DNA of 64,000 bases from Nisaea nitritireducens (GCF_014904795.1 NZ_JACZFS010000019.1:143761-207760), one strand, 5' to 3'. Numbered from the stretch's first letter, positions 1-9,166 are shown. Notes: generated by a model not told the origin, from the letters alone. Made by a program: numbers and translations.

Positions 1-310
1 CCGTCAGGAACGTCGCCCCGAAGAAGAAGGCGATGCTCGTCTGAATCAGGATGAAAAGCGCATCGAAACCCATGATCGACGGCGTCAGGATGCGGTTTCC
101 GGTGATCGTGTGGAACAGCACGGTGGAGACCGCGATGGCGTAGCCGACCAATGCCATGGTCGCGATTTTCAAACCGCGGAACGGCAGGATAAAGCCCCAG
201 TTGCCTTTCACGCCGACCGTCATGAAAAGCGCTACAGACAGGCACGCAAGCCCTGCCAGAAGCGTCAGCGCGAGCGCCGGAGTCCATATCCGCTTGGTGT
301 CATTCCCCAT
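1..310 (-). CDS. Siderophore ABC transporter permease, FecCD family (3' end beyond window)
   Basis: About 103 N-terminal residues are visible, beginning MGNDTKRIWTPALAL, and the gene runs off the left edge. The visible part has two to three hydrophobic helices and the segment HTITGNRILTPSIMGFD, which matches the N-terminal half of FecCD-type permeases (FatC/CeuC/VctG group). The ATG at 310 overlaps the end of the upstream permease by 11 bases, so the two are probably translationally coupled and form the heterodimeric channel of one iron-chelate importer. No ATPase is visible; it should lie beyond position 1. The family is clear; the substrate is inferred. Confidence 0.85.
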   Translation of the reverse strand, partial: MGNDTKRIWTPALALTLLAGLACLSVALFMTVGVKGNWGFILPFRGLKIATMALVGYAIAVSTVLFHTITGNRILTPSIMGFDALFILIQTSIAFFFGATFLT

Positions 311-1262
311 ATCCGCGCCTCCGCAGCAGGAAGTAGAGGAAGAGGCCGCTGCCGATCACACCCATAATCGTGCCGATCGGAATTTCGTACGGCGCGATGA
401 CGAGCCGGGCGAGGATATCGCAGGAAATAACGAGCGCGGCTCCAAGGAGGGCGACCCAGGGCAGCGTGCGTCGCAGATTGTCACCAATGACAAGCCGGAT
501 GATGTTCGGCACGACGAGACCGAGAAACGGAATGACCCCGCAAGTCACCACGACCGTTGCCGTCACCAGGGACACGATCACCATCCCGAAAGCCATGACC
601 TTGCGGTAATCGAGGCCCAGATTGGTTGTGAAATCCTGTCCGAGACCGGCGACGGTAAATCTGTCCGCCGCGACATAGGCAACGCATGTCAGGCCGAACG
701 AGATCCAGAGCAACTCGTACCGCCCCCGCAAAATCGCCGAAAAATCGCCGATCATGTAGGCGTTGAGCGACTGAAGCAGATCGTGGCGGAAGGCAACGAA
801 GTTCGTTCCGGCCTCGATGACGCCGCCCAGCATGAGCCCGATCAGCGGTACGATGAACTCGCTTCTCAGCGGCACCCGCCGAAGGATGCCGAGGAAGACC
901 GCCGTGCCAGCCAGAGCAAAGGCAGCAGCCACCAGCATCTTCAGGATCACCGGCAATCCGGGCGCCAGCAGCATCACCACGAGAAGACCGAGGCTTGCAG
1001 ATTCAACGGTGCCCGCTGTCGACGGCTCGACAAAGCGGTTGCGCACCAGCATCTGCATGATCAACCCGGCAACGGCGAGGGCAGCACCGGCAAGAACCAG
1101 TGCCAGGGTTCGTGGCACCCGGCTGACCATCAGCATCTCGAAGGCATGCGCAGATGTCGCGGGGTCCAGAAGCGTCATCGGCGTCACATCGCTGACACCG
1201 ACGAAAAGACTGAGGACACCCAGGGCAACCACGCAGAGGCAGGCTAAAACAAAATACTTCAA
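300..1262 (-). CDS. Iron-chelate ABC transporter permease, FecCD family (FatD/CeuB/VctD type)
   Basis: This 320-residue inner-membrane protein has about nine or ten hydrophobic segments. Motifs include QMLVRNRFVEPSTAG near residue 70 and the GVIPFLGLVVPNIIRL segment near residue 245; the latter is the ATPase-coupling loop of BtuC/FecCD permeases. It should form half of the permease channel with the gene that overlaps its 3' end. The binding protein lies 91 bases upstream on the same strand, separated by a perfect palindrome. The RNRFVEPSTAGT wording is typical of the catecholate/petrobactin-type subgroup, but the substrate cannot be fixed from sequence. Confidence 0.9.
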   Translation of the reverse strand: MKYFVLACLCVVALGVLSLFVGVSDVTPMTLLDPATSAHAFEMLMVSRVPRTLALVLAGAALAVAGLIMQMLVRNRFVEPSTAGTVESASLGLLVVMLLAPGLPVILKMLVAAAFALAGTAVFLGILRRVPLRSEFIVPLIGLMLGGVIEAGTNFVAFRHDLLQSLNAYMIGDFSAILRGRYELLWISFGLTCVAYVAADRFTVAGLGQDFTTNLGLDYRKVMAFGMVIVSLVTATVVVTCGVIPFLGLVVPNIIRLVIGDNLRRTLPWVALLGAALVISCDILARLVIAPYEIPIGTIMGVIGSGLFLYFLLRRRGYGE

Positions 1263-1299
1263 GGCACTCTTCGGTCAGACAGAGGGGCCATGGACGCAG

Positions 1300-1323
1300 A
1301 TAGGCCGTCCTAGGACGGCCTAT
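1300..1323. other. 24-base perfect palindrome between binding-protein and permease genes
   Basis: Both arms read ATAGGCCGTCCT around the centre, with no mismatch. It lies in the 91-base gap between the siderophore-binding protein gene and its first permease gene, both on the minus strand. No T-run follows on the minus strand, so it is more likely an mRNA stem that limits read-through or protects the upstream message than a full terminator. A dimeric-protein operator is an alternative. Confidence 0.5.
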
Positions 1324-1353
1324 GTACCCGATTTAACCAATTTCTCGGAGAGA

Positions 1354-2277
1354 CTATTTGGCTTTCAAGGCGCCTGCAATCTCATCGACATTCATCTGAA
1401 GGGCCTGAAGACCAGTGCCGGCAAGATACCAGTTCCCCGCGTTCACATAGACAATGTGTCCCGCCTTCCAGGCCTTCGTCTTGTGGATGATCTCGTTATC
1501 CAGCATCGCCGCTGCGGACTGCGCCTCACGGCCAATAGCCGCGTCCCGGTCCACGACGAACAGCCAGTCGGGATCTGTTTCCAGAAGGAATTCGAACGAA
1601 ATCGGCTGACCATGCAGTCCCGTTCCCAGATCCTCAACTGCCGGCTTGAAGCCATAGACATCGTACAGAACCGAAAAGCGCGAGCCCGGTCCGTGCGCGC
1701 TCATCTTGCCCCCGGTCGTGATCATCGCAAGCGCGGTTCCCGCCTTGCCGGCAAGCGCCTGCAATTCAGCCGTGGAGCTTTCAAGTTTGTCCACCAGCGC
1801 CCGCACCTCAGCTTCCTTGCCGAAAACCTTCCCAAGCGTCAGGGCGTTCCGCTTGGCATCCTCGATATGATTATCCCAACCGGCGGAGAGATCGATCGTC
1901 GGCGCGATCTTCGACAGATCGTCATAATTCCTTGAAGAACGCCCGCCGACGATGACGAGGTCGGGCTCCGCGGCAACAACGGCTTCGTAATCCGGCTCAA
2001 ACAGAGAGCCTACATTCAGATAGCTACCGGACGCGTATTTAGCCAGATGCTCCGGCTTGGGCCCGCCGGGAACGCCCGTCACCTCGACACCGATCGCGTC
2101 CAGCACATCCAATGCGCTCAGATTAAAGACCAGGACCTTTTCCGGGATCGCCGGAAGAGTTGTCGTGCCCTTTGCATGCTCGACGACCACCTCTTGGGCA
2201 AACGCGGTGGAAACCCCGATTGTCACCGCCAGGATGGTTGCGCAGGCGAGAGCACTGCGGCGCATAGTTGAGAACAA
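1354..2277 (-). CDS. Siderophore-binding periplasmic protein (FatB/CeuE/YclQ-like)
   Basis: This is the solute-binding subunit of the importer encoded just downstream. A signal peptide (MRRSALACATILAVTIG, cleavage near AFA-QE) precedes a Peripla_BP_2 domain with the typical GTTTLPAIPEKVLVF opening and a PDLVIVGGRSS segment. I chose a TTG start at 2277 because AAGGAG sits at 2285-2290 with 7-base spacing. The ATG at 2265 is in frame but 19 bases from that site, and a longer reading to 2370 would bury the signal peptide. Mature length, about 280 residues, fits the family. No convincing Fur box was found upstream. Confidence 0.88.
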   Translation of the reverse strand: MFSTMRRSALACATILAVTIGVSTAFAQEVVVEHAKGTTTLPAIPEKVLVFNLSALDVLDAIGVEVTGVPGGPKPEHLAKYASGSYLNVGSLFEPDYEAVVAAEPDLVIVGGRSSRNYDDLSKIAPTIDLSAGWDNHIEDAKRNALTLGKVFGKEAEVRALVDKLESSTAELQALAGKAGTALAMITTGGKMSAHGPGSRFSVLYDVYGFKPAVEDLGTGLHGQPISFEFLLETDPDWLFVVDRDAAIGREAQSAAAMLDNEIIHKTKAWKAGHIVYVNAGNWYLAGTGLQALQMNVDEIAGALKAK

Positions 2278-2439
2278 GGGATATCTCCTTTGTCGCGGGT
2301 CAACAAAGAGGACGGGAACTGACACGCCCGCCCCTATAATTGGAAACTGGAATATTCTTGCCGTGACCAACCAAGCACGGCGTTCATATTCGGTATACCC
2401 ACATTTATCAAAGGATGTACGCTTTTCGCCGGCCCCTTC

Positions 2440-3417
2440 TCAGAGCGGGTCGACCTCCTGTCGCGCCACTTTATCCGCCACCCATTCGTAGGTTTTTTCC
2501 AGTCCCTCGCGCAGCGCCGCACTCGGCGCCCAGCCCAACTCGGCCCGGATTAGATTATTGTCGGAATTCCGGCCACGCACACCGAGTGGCCCCGGCACAT
2601 GGCGCTTCGTAAGTGACTTTCCGGCAATTTCGCAGACCATGTCGACCAGCCGGTTGATGCTGACCATCTCGTCGGAGCCGATATTCACGGGGCCGGCGAA
2701 TTCGGACCGGGTGAGCCGCAGCACGCCTTCCAGGCATTCGTCGATATAGAGGAAGGAGCGGGTCTGCTCTCCATCGCCCCAGATTTCGATCTCACCGCCA
2801 TCCGGCGCCTCAGCAACCTTCCGGCAAATCGCCGCCGGGGCCTTTTCCCGGCCGTCGTTCCAGGACCCTTCCGGGCCGAAGATGTTGTGGAACCGGGCGA
2901 TGCGGCATTCGAGGCCATGATTGCGCTGATAGGAGAGGTAAAGCCGCTCGCTGAAAAGCTTCTCCCAGCCATATTCGCTATCCGGATTGGCCGGATAGGC
3001 GCTGTCCTCGCGGCAGTTCGGATTGTCCGGATCCTGCTGGTTCTCCTGCGGATAGATGCAGGCCGAGGAGGAATAGAACACGCGCTTGATGCCATGCCGG
3101 TTGCAGATATCGGCGACATTCAGGTTGATCGCCGCGGAATTGTGCATGACGTCGGCATCATGATCGCCGGTGAAGATGTATCCGGCACCGCCCATATCCG
3201 CCGCGAGCTGGTAAACTTCGTCAAACTTACGGTCGATCGCCGCCCGGACATTGCCGGGCTCGCGCAGATCCGCGACGACGAAATCGTCGGCCTCGGTCCT
3301 GGCATAGCGCGGATGCTTCAGGTCGACACCCCGCACCCAGCATCCCTCGGCCTTGAGTCGGCGCACCAGATGGCTGCCTATAAAGCCGCCCGCCCCGAGC
3401 ACGAGAACCTGTTTCAT
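2440..3417 (-). CDS. NAD-dependent epimerase, GDP-mannose 3,5-epimerase-like
   Basis: This 325-residue extended SDR enzyme has the NAD motif GAGGFIG at residues 8-14, SSSACIYP around residue 115 and the catalytic YGWEK near residue 150. Stretches such as RNHGLECRIARFHNIFGPE and GREKAPAAICRK are characteristic of GDP-mannose 3,5-epimerase, which makes GDP-L-galactose/GDP-L-gulose. No glycosyltransferase or polysaccharide cluster is nearby, so its role (envelope sugar or cofactor) is open. It is co-directional with, but 162 bases from, the siderophore operon. A related nucleotide-sugar epimerase cannot be ruled out. Confidence 0.82.
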   Translation of the reverse strand: MKQVLVLGAGGFIGSHLVRRLKAEGCWVRGVDLKHPRYARTEADDFVVADLREPGNVRAAIDRKFDEVYQLAADMGGAGYIFTGDHDADVMHNSAAINLNVADICNRHGIKRVFYSSSACIYPQENQQDPDNPNCREDSAYPANPDSEYGWEKLFSERLYLSYQRNHGLECRIARFHNIFGPEGSWNDGREKAPAAICRKVAEAPDGGEIEIWGDGEQTRSFLYIDECLEGVLRLTRSEFAGPVNIGSDEMVSINRLVDMVCEIAGKSLTKRHVPGPLGVRGRNSDNNLIRAELGWAPSAALREGLEKTYEWVADKVARQEVDPL

Positions 3418-3672
3418 ACGGAGATTGCCTCTCTCACCAGACTGAATTGCGCGTTAACCAGCCGCTCCGGAAAACCATTCAAGGCGCGGATATTATGACC
3501 GGAAAGTGTAGAAAGTATGACTGCCGATGCAAAGCGCCGGTGCTGCCTTAACGCCGCATTTCGGGAGCTTGAAGGACAGATCGCATAATGGCCGATTTTG
3601 GCCTTGCCATCCGCAATCAAGCTCGCTAATTTCCGCCCCCTGCCGCGAACGCACTCGATGCGACGGTCCCGT

Positions 3673-3746
3673 TGGGGGATAGTTTAACGGTAGAACTGCG
3701 GACTCTGACTCCGTCAGTCCTGGTTCGAATCCAGGTCCCCCAGCCA
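3673..3746 (+). tRNA. tRNA-Gln (anticodon CTG), CCA encoded
   Basis: The 74 bases fold as a cloverleaf. The acceptor stem is TGGGGGA/TCCCCCA, the anticodon stem is GCGGA/TCCGT around the loop CTCTGAC (anticodon CTG), and the T arm is CCTGGTTCGAATCCAGG. G73 and an encoded CCA end the gene. It stands alone between two minus-strand genes. I see no integrase or attachment repeat beside it. Confidence 0.95.
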
Positions 3747-3837
3747 ACTCCCTGAAAACGAGCGATAAGCGACGGGTCGGCAAAGATCCCGTTCCGCTCG
3801 TCAGCCTGACACCCTCTCTAGTGCGTCGATTCCACCG

Positions 3838-5142
3838 TCACTCTTCCAGATGATCCAGGAAGGTCTTTCCGGAATAGTCGCTGCGGAACAGTCTCATCTC
3901 GGCCAGGCGTGGGACGAGTTCATCCAGCACCAGGTGCATGGATGAAACGGATCCGCCCGGAACCGCGATGAAACCGTCGATCGCACCCGCGCTCTGCCAC
4001 TTCACAATCTCCGCGACGGCATCGTCGACGGTGCCGATGATCTGCCAGTGCGCCGAGCCGATCACTTCCGGTCGGGTCAGCAAGTCGGCCACGGTCGGCT
4101 CCTCACGCAGAATGAGACGGCGCAGCAGTTCCGCATGGGTCCGGCTGCGCAGTTTTTCCGGTAGCGGCGGCAGATCCGCGGCGGTGACCCGCTGCTGCTG
4201 TGGCCAGTCACGCAGGTCGAGCCCGGTCATTGCCAGAATCGAGTCGAGTTTGCGCGCGCTGTCCATCCGGTTGTGGGTTTCCTTGAATAGCGCGGCCGCC
4301 TCTTTCCGGCTTTGCGCCAAATAGAGGCTGAGACCGGGCATGAGCCGGATATCGCTCGCCTTGCGCCCATGTTCTTCAGCGCGCCGGCGAAGATCCTGGC
4401 GCAGTTCGGTTGCCGCCTCGATGTCCGGCGTCGAGGCGAAGATCGCGTCGGCCACAGAGGAGGCGAAGTTTCGCCCGTCCGGCGAGGCGCCGGCCTGGAC
4501 AAGCGGGATCCGCGTATTCCCAAATGCGGGCAGGTTCAGCGGTCCCTTGACCCGCAGATGCGTACCGTCGTGATCTATTGGCCTGACCTGCGTGGAGTCG
4601 GCATAGCGGCCGCTGGAGCGGTCCGTAAGGAGCGCGTCCGCGGGATAGCTTTCCCAAAGCCGTCGCACAATTTCGGCGAACTCGGCCGCCCGCTCATACC
4701 GTTCCTGCGCGGACGGCATTTCGGACAAACCGAAATTCTCGTTTCCGTCCAGCGCGGTGACGATGTTCCAGCCCACCCGCCCCCCACTGATCCAGTTGAG
4801 CGACTGCAACTGCCGCGCCACCACATAGGGCGGAACGAAGGTCGTGGAGATGGTCGTCAGCAGACCGATGCGGGAGGTTTCACGGGCGATCGAGGCAAGC
4901 TGGATCGTCGGGTCGAGACTACCGAAACCGGGGCCGCTCTCCAGTGCCTCCACATTCAGGAAAAGAGAGTCGGGCCGGAAGACGAAATCGAGCTTTGCCG
5001 CCTCCGATCTTTTGGCGATATCCAAAGCGTAATCACTGGAATAAACTTGCTCTATCTCGCTATCCGAACGTCGCCAGGCATCGCCGCTGAGCCAGGTCGG
5101 AGCGAGGGACATCCCGATACGGAGCTTCTCTCGGACACTCAT
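3838..5142 (-). CDS. FMN-dependent monooxygenase, NtaA/SnaA/DszA family
   Basis: This 434-residue luciferase-like TIM-barrel enzyme begins MSVREKLRIGMSLAP. The motif SGGRVGWNIVT near residue 120 and the LDFVFRPDSLF region are diagnostic of the NtaA/SnaA/DszA (nitrilotriacetate, EDTA, dibenzothiophene) branch. It needs FMNH2 from a separate reductase, which is not encoded here. It lies between two siderophore importers, divergent from the second one with a 193-base shared upstream region. That placement suggests, by inference only, oxidative breakdown of an imported chelator or other small N/S compound. Confidence 0.88.
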   Translation of the reverse strand: MSVREKLRIGMSLAPTWLSGDAWRRSDSEIEQVYSSDYALDIAKRSEAAKLDFVFRPDSLFLNVEALESGPGFGSLDPTIQLASIARETSRIGLLTTISTTFVPPYVVARQLQSLNWISGGRVGWNIVTALDGNENFGLSEMPSAQERYERAAEFAEIVRRLWESYPADALLTDRSSGRYADSTQVRPIDHDGTHLRVKGPLNLPAFGNTRIPLVQAGASPDGRNFASSVADAIFASTPDIEAATELRQDLRRRAEEHGRKASDIRLMPGLSLYLAQSRKEAAALFKETHNRMDSARKLDSILAMTGLDLRDWPQQQRVTAADLPPLPEKLRSRTHAELLRRLILREEPTVADLLTRPEVIGSAHWQIIGTVDDAVAEIVKWQSAGAIDGFIAVPGGSVSSMHLVLDELVPRLAEMRLFRSDYSGKTFLDHLEE

Positions 5143-5335
5143 GGTGGTGAACCTTTCAGACGATCTGTCTATGGCACGATTGGCGTTCCAGAATGCGGAA
5201 TGGATAACGCATTGCTGACGGTATTACACTTCTTTATGACTTCTCTCCAAGTCCTTCACAGGTGCAAATCCGGAGCAGCAATTGACGGTCGGAACAGCGC
5301 GCCCAATCGGCGCGGTAGCATGACGGAGCGGTGCT

Positions 5336-6124
5336 TTGCTTGAGGCAACGGATGTAACGGCTTCCTATGGGGACGCGCCGATTCTGCACGGTCTCACGAC
5401 CGGTTTCGCGGCGGGACGGCTGACCGCCCTGATCGGACCGAACGGCTGCGGCAAATCCACCTTCCTGAAGACCGTCATGGGCTTCATGCCGCAATCGACC
5501 GGCTCGATCACCCTCGACGGCATACCAATCGAAACGATGGGGCGGCGCTCCCTTGCCCGCCGCGTCGCCTATCTGCCGCAGGAGAGCTACTGCCCGGATT
5601 ATCTGGCGCTCGGAGAGCTGATCGAGCTTGCCGGCTATGCCCGCTATTCGTTGCTCGGTGGCCCCTCTGCACGCGACAGGCAATTGTTCCACGACGCGCT
5701 CGACATTGTCGGGCTTGCCGATCTGGTCCACCGGCCTGTCAGCGAACTTTCCGGCGGGCAGCGTCAGCGCGCCTGGATCGCCATGGTGCTGGCGCAGGAC
5801 GCCGAGCTCATCCTGATGGACGAGCCGGTGAACCATCTCGACATGAAGTATCAGTATGCCGTGCTGGAACTGATCCGGGACCTCACGGTCCGGCACGGCA
5901 AGACCATTGTCGCCGTGCTGCACGACCTGAACCTGACAGCCGCTTTCGCCGACGACGTGGTGATGCTGCGCGACGGCCGGGTCGAGGCGGCCGGACCGGT
6001 CAGGGACACCGTCACCCGGGCCAATGTCGAGCGGGTCTTCGACTTCCAGGCCGATATCTTCTCCCACCAGGGCCGGCTGGTATGCCTCCCCTTCGGCTCC
6101 AGCCCCGCCCCGGCCGCAGAATGA
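5336..6124 (+). CDS. Siderophore ABC transporter ATP-binding protein (FecE/FepC type)
   Basis: This 262-residue ATPase has Walker A GPNGCGKST near residue 38, the signature LSGGQRQR near residue 138, Walker B LILMDEP and the switch His in VAVLHDLNL. The start is a TTG (MLEATDVTAS) preceded by GGAG about 8 bases upstream; no in-frame ATG offers a better fit. It opens a four-gene operon, and its stop overlaps the next start as ATGA at 6121. It energises the two FecCD permeases that follow. Confidence 0.92.
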   Translation: MLEATDVTASYGDAPILHGLTTGFAAGRLTALIGPNGCGKSTFLKTVMGFMPQSTGSITLDGIPIETMGRRSLARRVAYLPQESYCPDYLALGELIELAGYARYSLLGGPSARDRQLFHDALDIVGLADLVHRPVSELSGGQRQRAWIAMVLAQDAELILMDEPVNHLDMKYQYAVLELIRDLTVRHGKTIVAVLHDLNLTAAFADDVVMLRDGRVEAAGPVRDTVTRANVERVFDFQADIFSHQGRLVCLPFGSSPAPAAE

Positions 6125-7134
6125 GCCGGCGGCAACTCTTCTGGGCGGGCGCTTTCGGCAGTCTCCTGCTGAGCCTCTTGCTTAATCTTTCCGTCGGTGC
6201 CGGGGCGATCGGCCCGGGCACGGTTTTCGATGCGATCTTTCGCTTCGATCCGGAGACCTACGAGCATTTCGTCGTGCTTTACCAGAGGGTGCCGCGCGCC
6301 CTCATCGCGCTGCAGGTCGGCGCGACCATGGCCTGCGCCGGTGCAGTCCTGCAGGGGCTGACGCGCAACCCGCTGGCTGCACCGGCAACGCTCGGTATCA
6401 GTGCCGGGGCGACCGTCGCCGTGCTGATCGGCGTCTATCTGTTCGATCTGGGTATGCAGGCCCAGGGCCTCTCCGCTCTTGCAGGAGGTTTGCTTGGCTT
6501 CCTCTGCTGCCTCGCAGTCGCGCGTCTGGTCGCGCGCTCACGGGATCCGCGGGGCCTGACGCTGATCCTCTCCGGCGCGCTCGTCTCGATGCTGCTATTC
6601 GGGATCGCCAACGCCCTGCTCCTGTCCGACCCGTCACGGCGCACCGACTTCCTTGCCTGGGTTACCGGCAACATCAATCATTTCTACGCTGATCGCCTTG
6701 CCATGTTCTGGTGGATCGGGGCGCTGGCACTGCTTCTCCTCCTGATCCTGGCGCGCCCGCTGACCCTGATCACCATCGGAGCGGAAAAAGCCGCAGCGGC
6801 GGGGGTCAACGTTCCCGTCGTCACCGGAGCGGCGTTGATCGCTGTTGCCTTCGCGGCCTCCTCTTCCGTTGCGATCTGCGGGCCCGTCGCCTTCATCGGG
6901 CTGGTCGTGCCGCACATTGTCCGCCCCTTCGTCGGCGGCGCCTTCGGTCTGATCCTGCCCGCCGCGGCCGTGACGGGAGCCGTTGTCTGCCTGCTCGCGG
7001 ATCTCTTTGCCCGGACGGCCTTTGCCCCCTACCTGCTACATACGGGACTGGTGATGGATCTGCTCGGCGGCGCGGTCTTCATCCTGATCGTCAAGCGCCG
7101 CTACCTGACCGCCAGAACCCGGAGGCCGGCATGA
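6121..7134 (+). CDS. Siderophore ABC transporter permease, FecCD family (first)
   Basis: This protein of about 337 residues, MSRRQLFWAGAFG onward, is highly hydrophobic. It has QGLTRNPLAAPATLGIS near residue 78 and SSSVAICGPVAFIGLVVPHI near residue 260, both hallmarks of FecCD permeases. I used the ATG at 6121 that overlaps the ATPase stop, rather than a longer in-frame reading from 6082 that would extend into the ATPase gene. Its stop overlaps the next permease start (ATGA at 7131). With that partner it forms the transmembrane channel. Confidence 0.92.
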   Translation: MSRRQLFWAGAFGSLLLSLLLNLSVGAGAIGPGTVFDAIFRFDPETYEHFVVLYQRVPRALIALQVGATMACAGAVLQGLTRNPLAAPATLGISAGATVAVLIGVYLFDLGMQAQGLSALAGGLLGFLCCLAVARLVARSRDPRGLTLILSGALVSMLLFGIANALLLSDPSRRTDFLAWVTGNINHFYADRLAMFWWIGALALLLLLILARPLTLITIGAEKAAAAGVNVPVVTGAALIAVAFAASSSVAICGPVAFIGLVVPHIVRPFVGGAFGLILPAAAVTGAVVCLLADLFARTAFAPYLLHTGLVMDLLGGAVFILIVKRRYLTARTRRPA

Positions 7135-8195
7135 AACGGGCGCTCTCAAGTGGCGGCAGAAAGGTGCTGCGCTGGAACTCCGGGCTTGAGATCCGACTCG
7201 ATACGCTCTGGGCCGCCCTGCTTCTGGTCGCGGCAGGGCTGGGTTTTTCCGGCCTCGCAATAAATGTCGGCGCAACGCGGACCGGCATCTCGGATTTCAT
7301 CGGCCTGCTCTCCGGCGCCACGCTGAACGAAAACCAGCTTTTCGCGCTGCTTGACGTCCGGCTGCCGCGGCTGGTTCTCGGCTTCATGGCTGGATGGTGC
7401 GTCGCCATCACCGGCGCGATGCTGCAATCCCTATCGCAAAACCCGCTCGCCGATCCGGGTCTGCTCGGCCTCAGCCAGGGCGCCATGGTAACGATCCTGC
7501 TGCTGCTGGTGTTCGCTCCGGCGGCACCGATCGGCCTTGTCCCGGTCGTCGCAATCCTCGGCGGGCTCGGGGTGGCTGTCCTGCTGATCTGGCTCACCGG
7601 CGGCGGGCATTCCGACGGCCTGGCAATCCTGCTGATGGGCATCGCGGTCGAAACGGTACTGTCCTCCATCACCTCGATCATGATCCTCTACCTGCCGCCG
7701 GAGACCTCCTTTGCAGTATCGGACTGGCTGGCCGGATCGCTGTTTCAGGCGAGCTGGGGCAACATTGCAGCGCTCGCTCCCTGGGTCGCCCTCAGCCTGC
7801 CCGCGATAATCCTGCTGGGGCGGGTGCTCTCCTGCTACGATCTCGGCGAGGAAACGGCGATGTCGCTCGGCGAGCCGGTACCGCGTTCGAAACCGGTAAT
7901 CCTCTTCACCTCCGTGCTCCTGACATCCGCCGCCGTGACCGCAGTCGGGCCTCTGGCCTTTCTCGGTGTGATGGCGCCGCATCTGGCAAATGCCCTGGCC
8001 CCGGCCACCGGACGGGCACGGCTGGTCCTTTCCGGTCTGACAGGCGGTGTTCTGGTCGTCGGCGCCGATGCCCTGACACGCGGCTTCGCCGGAGATATTG
8101 CCATTCCGATCGGCCTCGCCCTGACCCTGCTCGGCGTTCCGCTCTTTGTCATTTCCATGCGGCTGAGAGCCGTCCTCACCCTGCAGCGCAATTGA
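7131..8195 (+). CDS. Siderophore ABC transporter permease, FecCD family (second)
   Basis: This 354-residue permease begins MKRALSSGGRKVLRW. It has the paired motif LSQNPLADPGLLGLSQGA near residue 105 and AVTAVGPLAFLGVMAPHLAN near residue 270. It partners the preceding permease. A short N-terminal basic extension (about 20 residues) precedes the first helix. The start is fixed by the ATGA overlap with the previous gene; a longer in-frame reading upstream is only the shadow of the neighbour. Confidence 0.92.
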   Translation: MKRALSSGGRKVLRWNSGLEIRLDTLWAALLLVAAGLGFSGLAINVGATRTGISDFIGLLSGATLNENQLFALLDVRLPRLVLGFMAGWCVAITGAMLQSLSQNPLADPGLLGLSQGAMVTILLLLVFAPAAPIGLVPVVAILGGLGVAVLLIWLTGGGHSDGLAILLMGIAVETVLSSITSIMILYLPPETSFAVSDWLAGSLFQASWGNIAALAPWVALSLPAIILLGRVLSCYDLGEETAMSLGEPVPRSKPVILFTSVLLTSAAVTAVGPLAFLGVMAPHLANALAPATGRARLVLSGLTGGVLVVGADALTRGFAGDIAIPIGLALTLLGVPLFVISMRLRAVLTLQRN

Positions 8196-8206
8196 GAGAA
8201 GACACC

Positions 8207-9166
8207 ATGAAGCGAATGCTCCTCCTGCTTACGGCACTGCTTGCAAGCCACGCGGCGGTTGCCGCCGATCGCAGCGTCACGGACGATGCGGGACGCACCG
8301 TCGAGATCCCCGCCGCACCGGAGCGCATCGTCGTGCTCCACGAACCGCTGCTCGGCGTCCCGATCGCCGATCTGGGCCTCGCCCCGGTCGGGAGTTACGG
8401 CCGCTCCGACGATGGCGGAACCCAGATGTCGGCAGATTTCTACCAGCTGGTGCTCAGAGACAGGGCCCCGGATCCTATGCCAAGAGGGATCGGTGCGCTC
8501 GGCAATATGGATCTGGAGAAGCTGCGGACGCTCGAGCCGGATTTGATCGTCGGCACCGAGCACGACCTCGAGAAAGCCGAACAGCTCTCATCGATCGCAC
8601 CGGTCTACCTGCAGAACAGCAGCACCGGACGGGTCCGGGGTTTCAACGCCGAAGAGGCCCTCGCCAAGTTGCTCGGCCGCGAGACGGCTTTCGCCGAACG
8701 CAAGACGGGATATCTCGCTCGGGTCGATGAGGTCCGCGCCACGCTGCCCGGAGATCCGCGCCAGCAGAGCTATCTGGTGATCTTCCTTTCGGACCAGATC
8801 AACGCCGTGGGCGAAATGGCCGGTATGGTCCAAGCGCTAGAGGATCTCGGCTATGACCGCCTTTCCCTTGAACGCGACAATACAGTCGCCGGGTTCGGCG
8901 CGACCCTGTTGGTCCCGCTCAGCGCCGAGACCTTCGGTCGGCTCGACCCCGATCTTCTGGTGGTGATGAACACCTTCGGCAAGCAGGCGCGGGACGAAGC
9001 CGCGATCCGCCAGTCCCTCGACCGGATCGTACCGGGCTGGCAGCACTTCCTGAAGCCGGCCCGCGAGGGCCGCATCCTGTTCGTCGACTCGGCGACTGTC
9101 ACCACGCCGACAGTCGCGAGCGCCCTGCATATGCTCGATGCAATCGAAGCCTGGGCGAAGCAATAA
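8207..9166 (+). CDS. Siderophore-binding periplasmic protein (FecB/FepB type)
   Basis: This 319-residue exported protein has the signal peptide MKRMLLLLTALLASHAAVA, followed by DRSVTDDAGRTVEIPAAPER, the standard entry to a Peripla_BP_2 fold. LRTLEPDLIVGTE near residue 110 and DLLVVMNTFG near residue 255 fit the same fold. It lies 11 bases after the second permease, completing the importer. GAGAAG precedes the ATG at 8207. A strong bidirectional terminator follows. The ligand is probably a hydroxamate or citrate-type ferric siderophore, but this is not decidable here. Confidence 0.92.
   Translation: MKRMLLLLTALLASHAAVAADRSVTDDAGRTVEIPAAPERIVVLHEPLLGVPIADLGLAPVGSYGRSDDGGTQMSADFYQLVLRDRAPDPMPRGIGALGNMDLEKLRTLEPDLIVGTEHDLEKAEQLSSIAPVYLQNSSTGRVRGFNAEEALAKLLGRETAFAERKTGYLARVDEVRATLPGDPRQQSYLVIFLSDQINAVGEMAGMVQALEDLGYDRLSLERDNTVAGFGATLLVPLSAETFGRLDPDLLVVMNTFGKQARDEAAIRQSLDRIVPGWQHFLKPAREGRILFVDSATVTTPTVASALHMLDAIEAWAKQ

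Noticed and set aside
156..1247. Long plus-strand open frame opposite the permease gene
   Set aside because: Its protein is Arg/His-rich with no fold, typical of an antisense shadow in GC-rich DNA; the minus-strand permease is clearly real.
3673..3746. tRNA-Gln as a possible integration site
   Set aside because: No integrase, no repeated 3' tRNA fragment and no change of gene style on either side.
5261..5278. GGTGCAAATCCGGAGCAG before the siderophore ATPase gene, resembling the GGTGNAANTCC part of a cobalamin riboswitch
   Set aside because: The B12-box element (CCCGCNACTGT) and other conserved segments are absent, and the operon encodes siderophore-type rather than corrinoid proteins.
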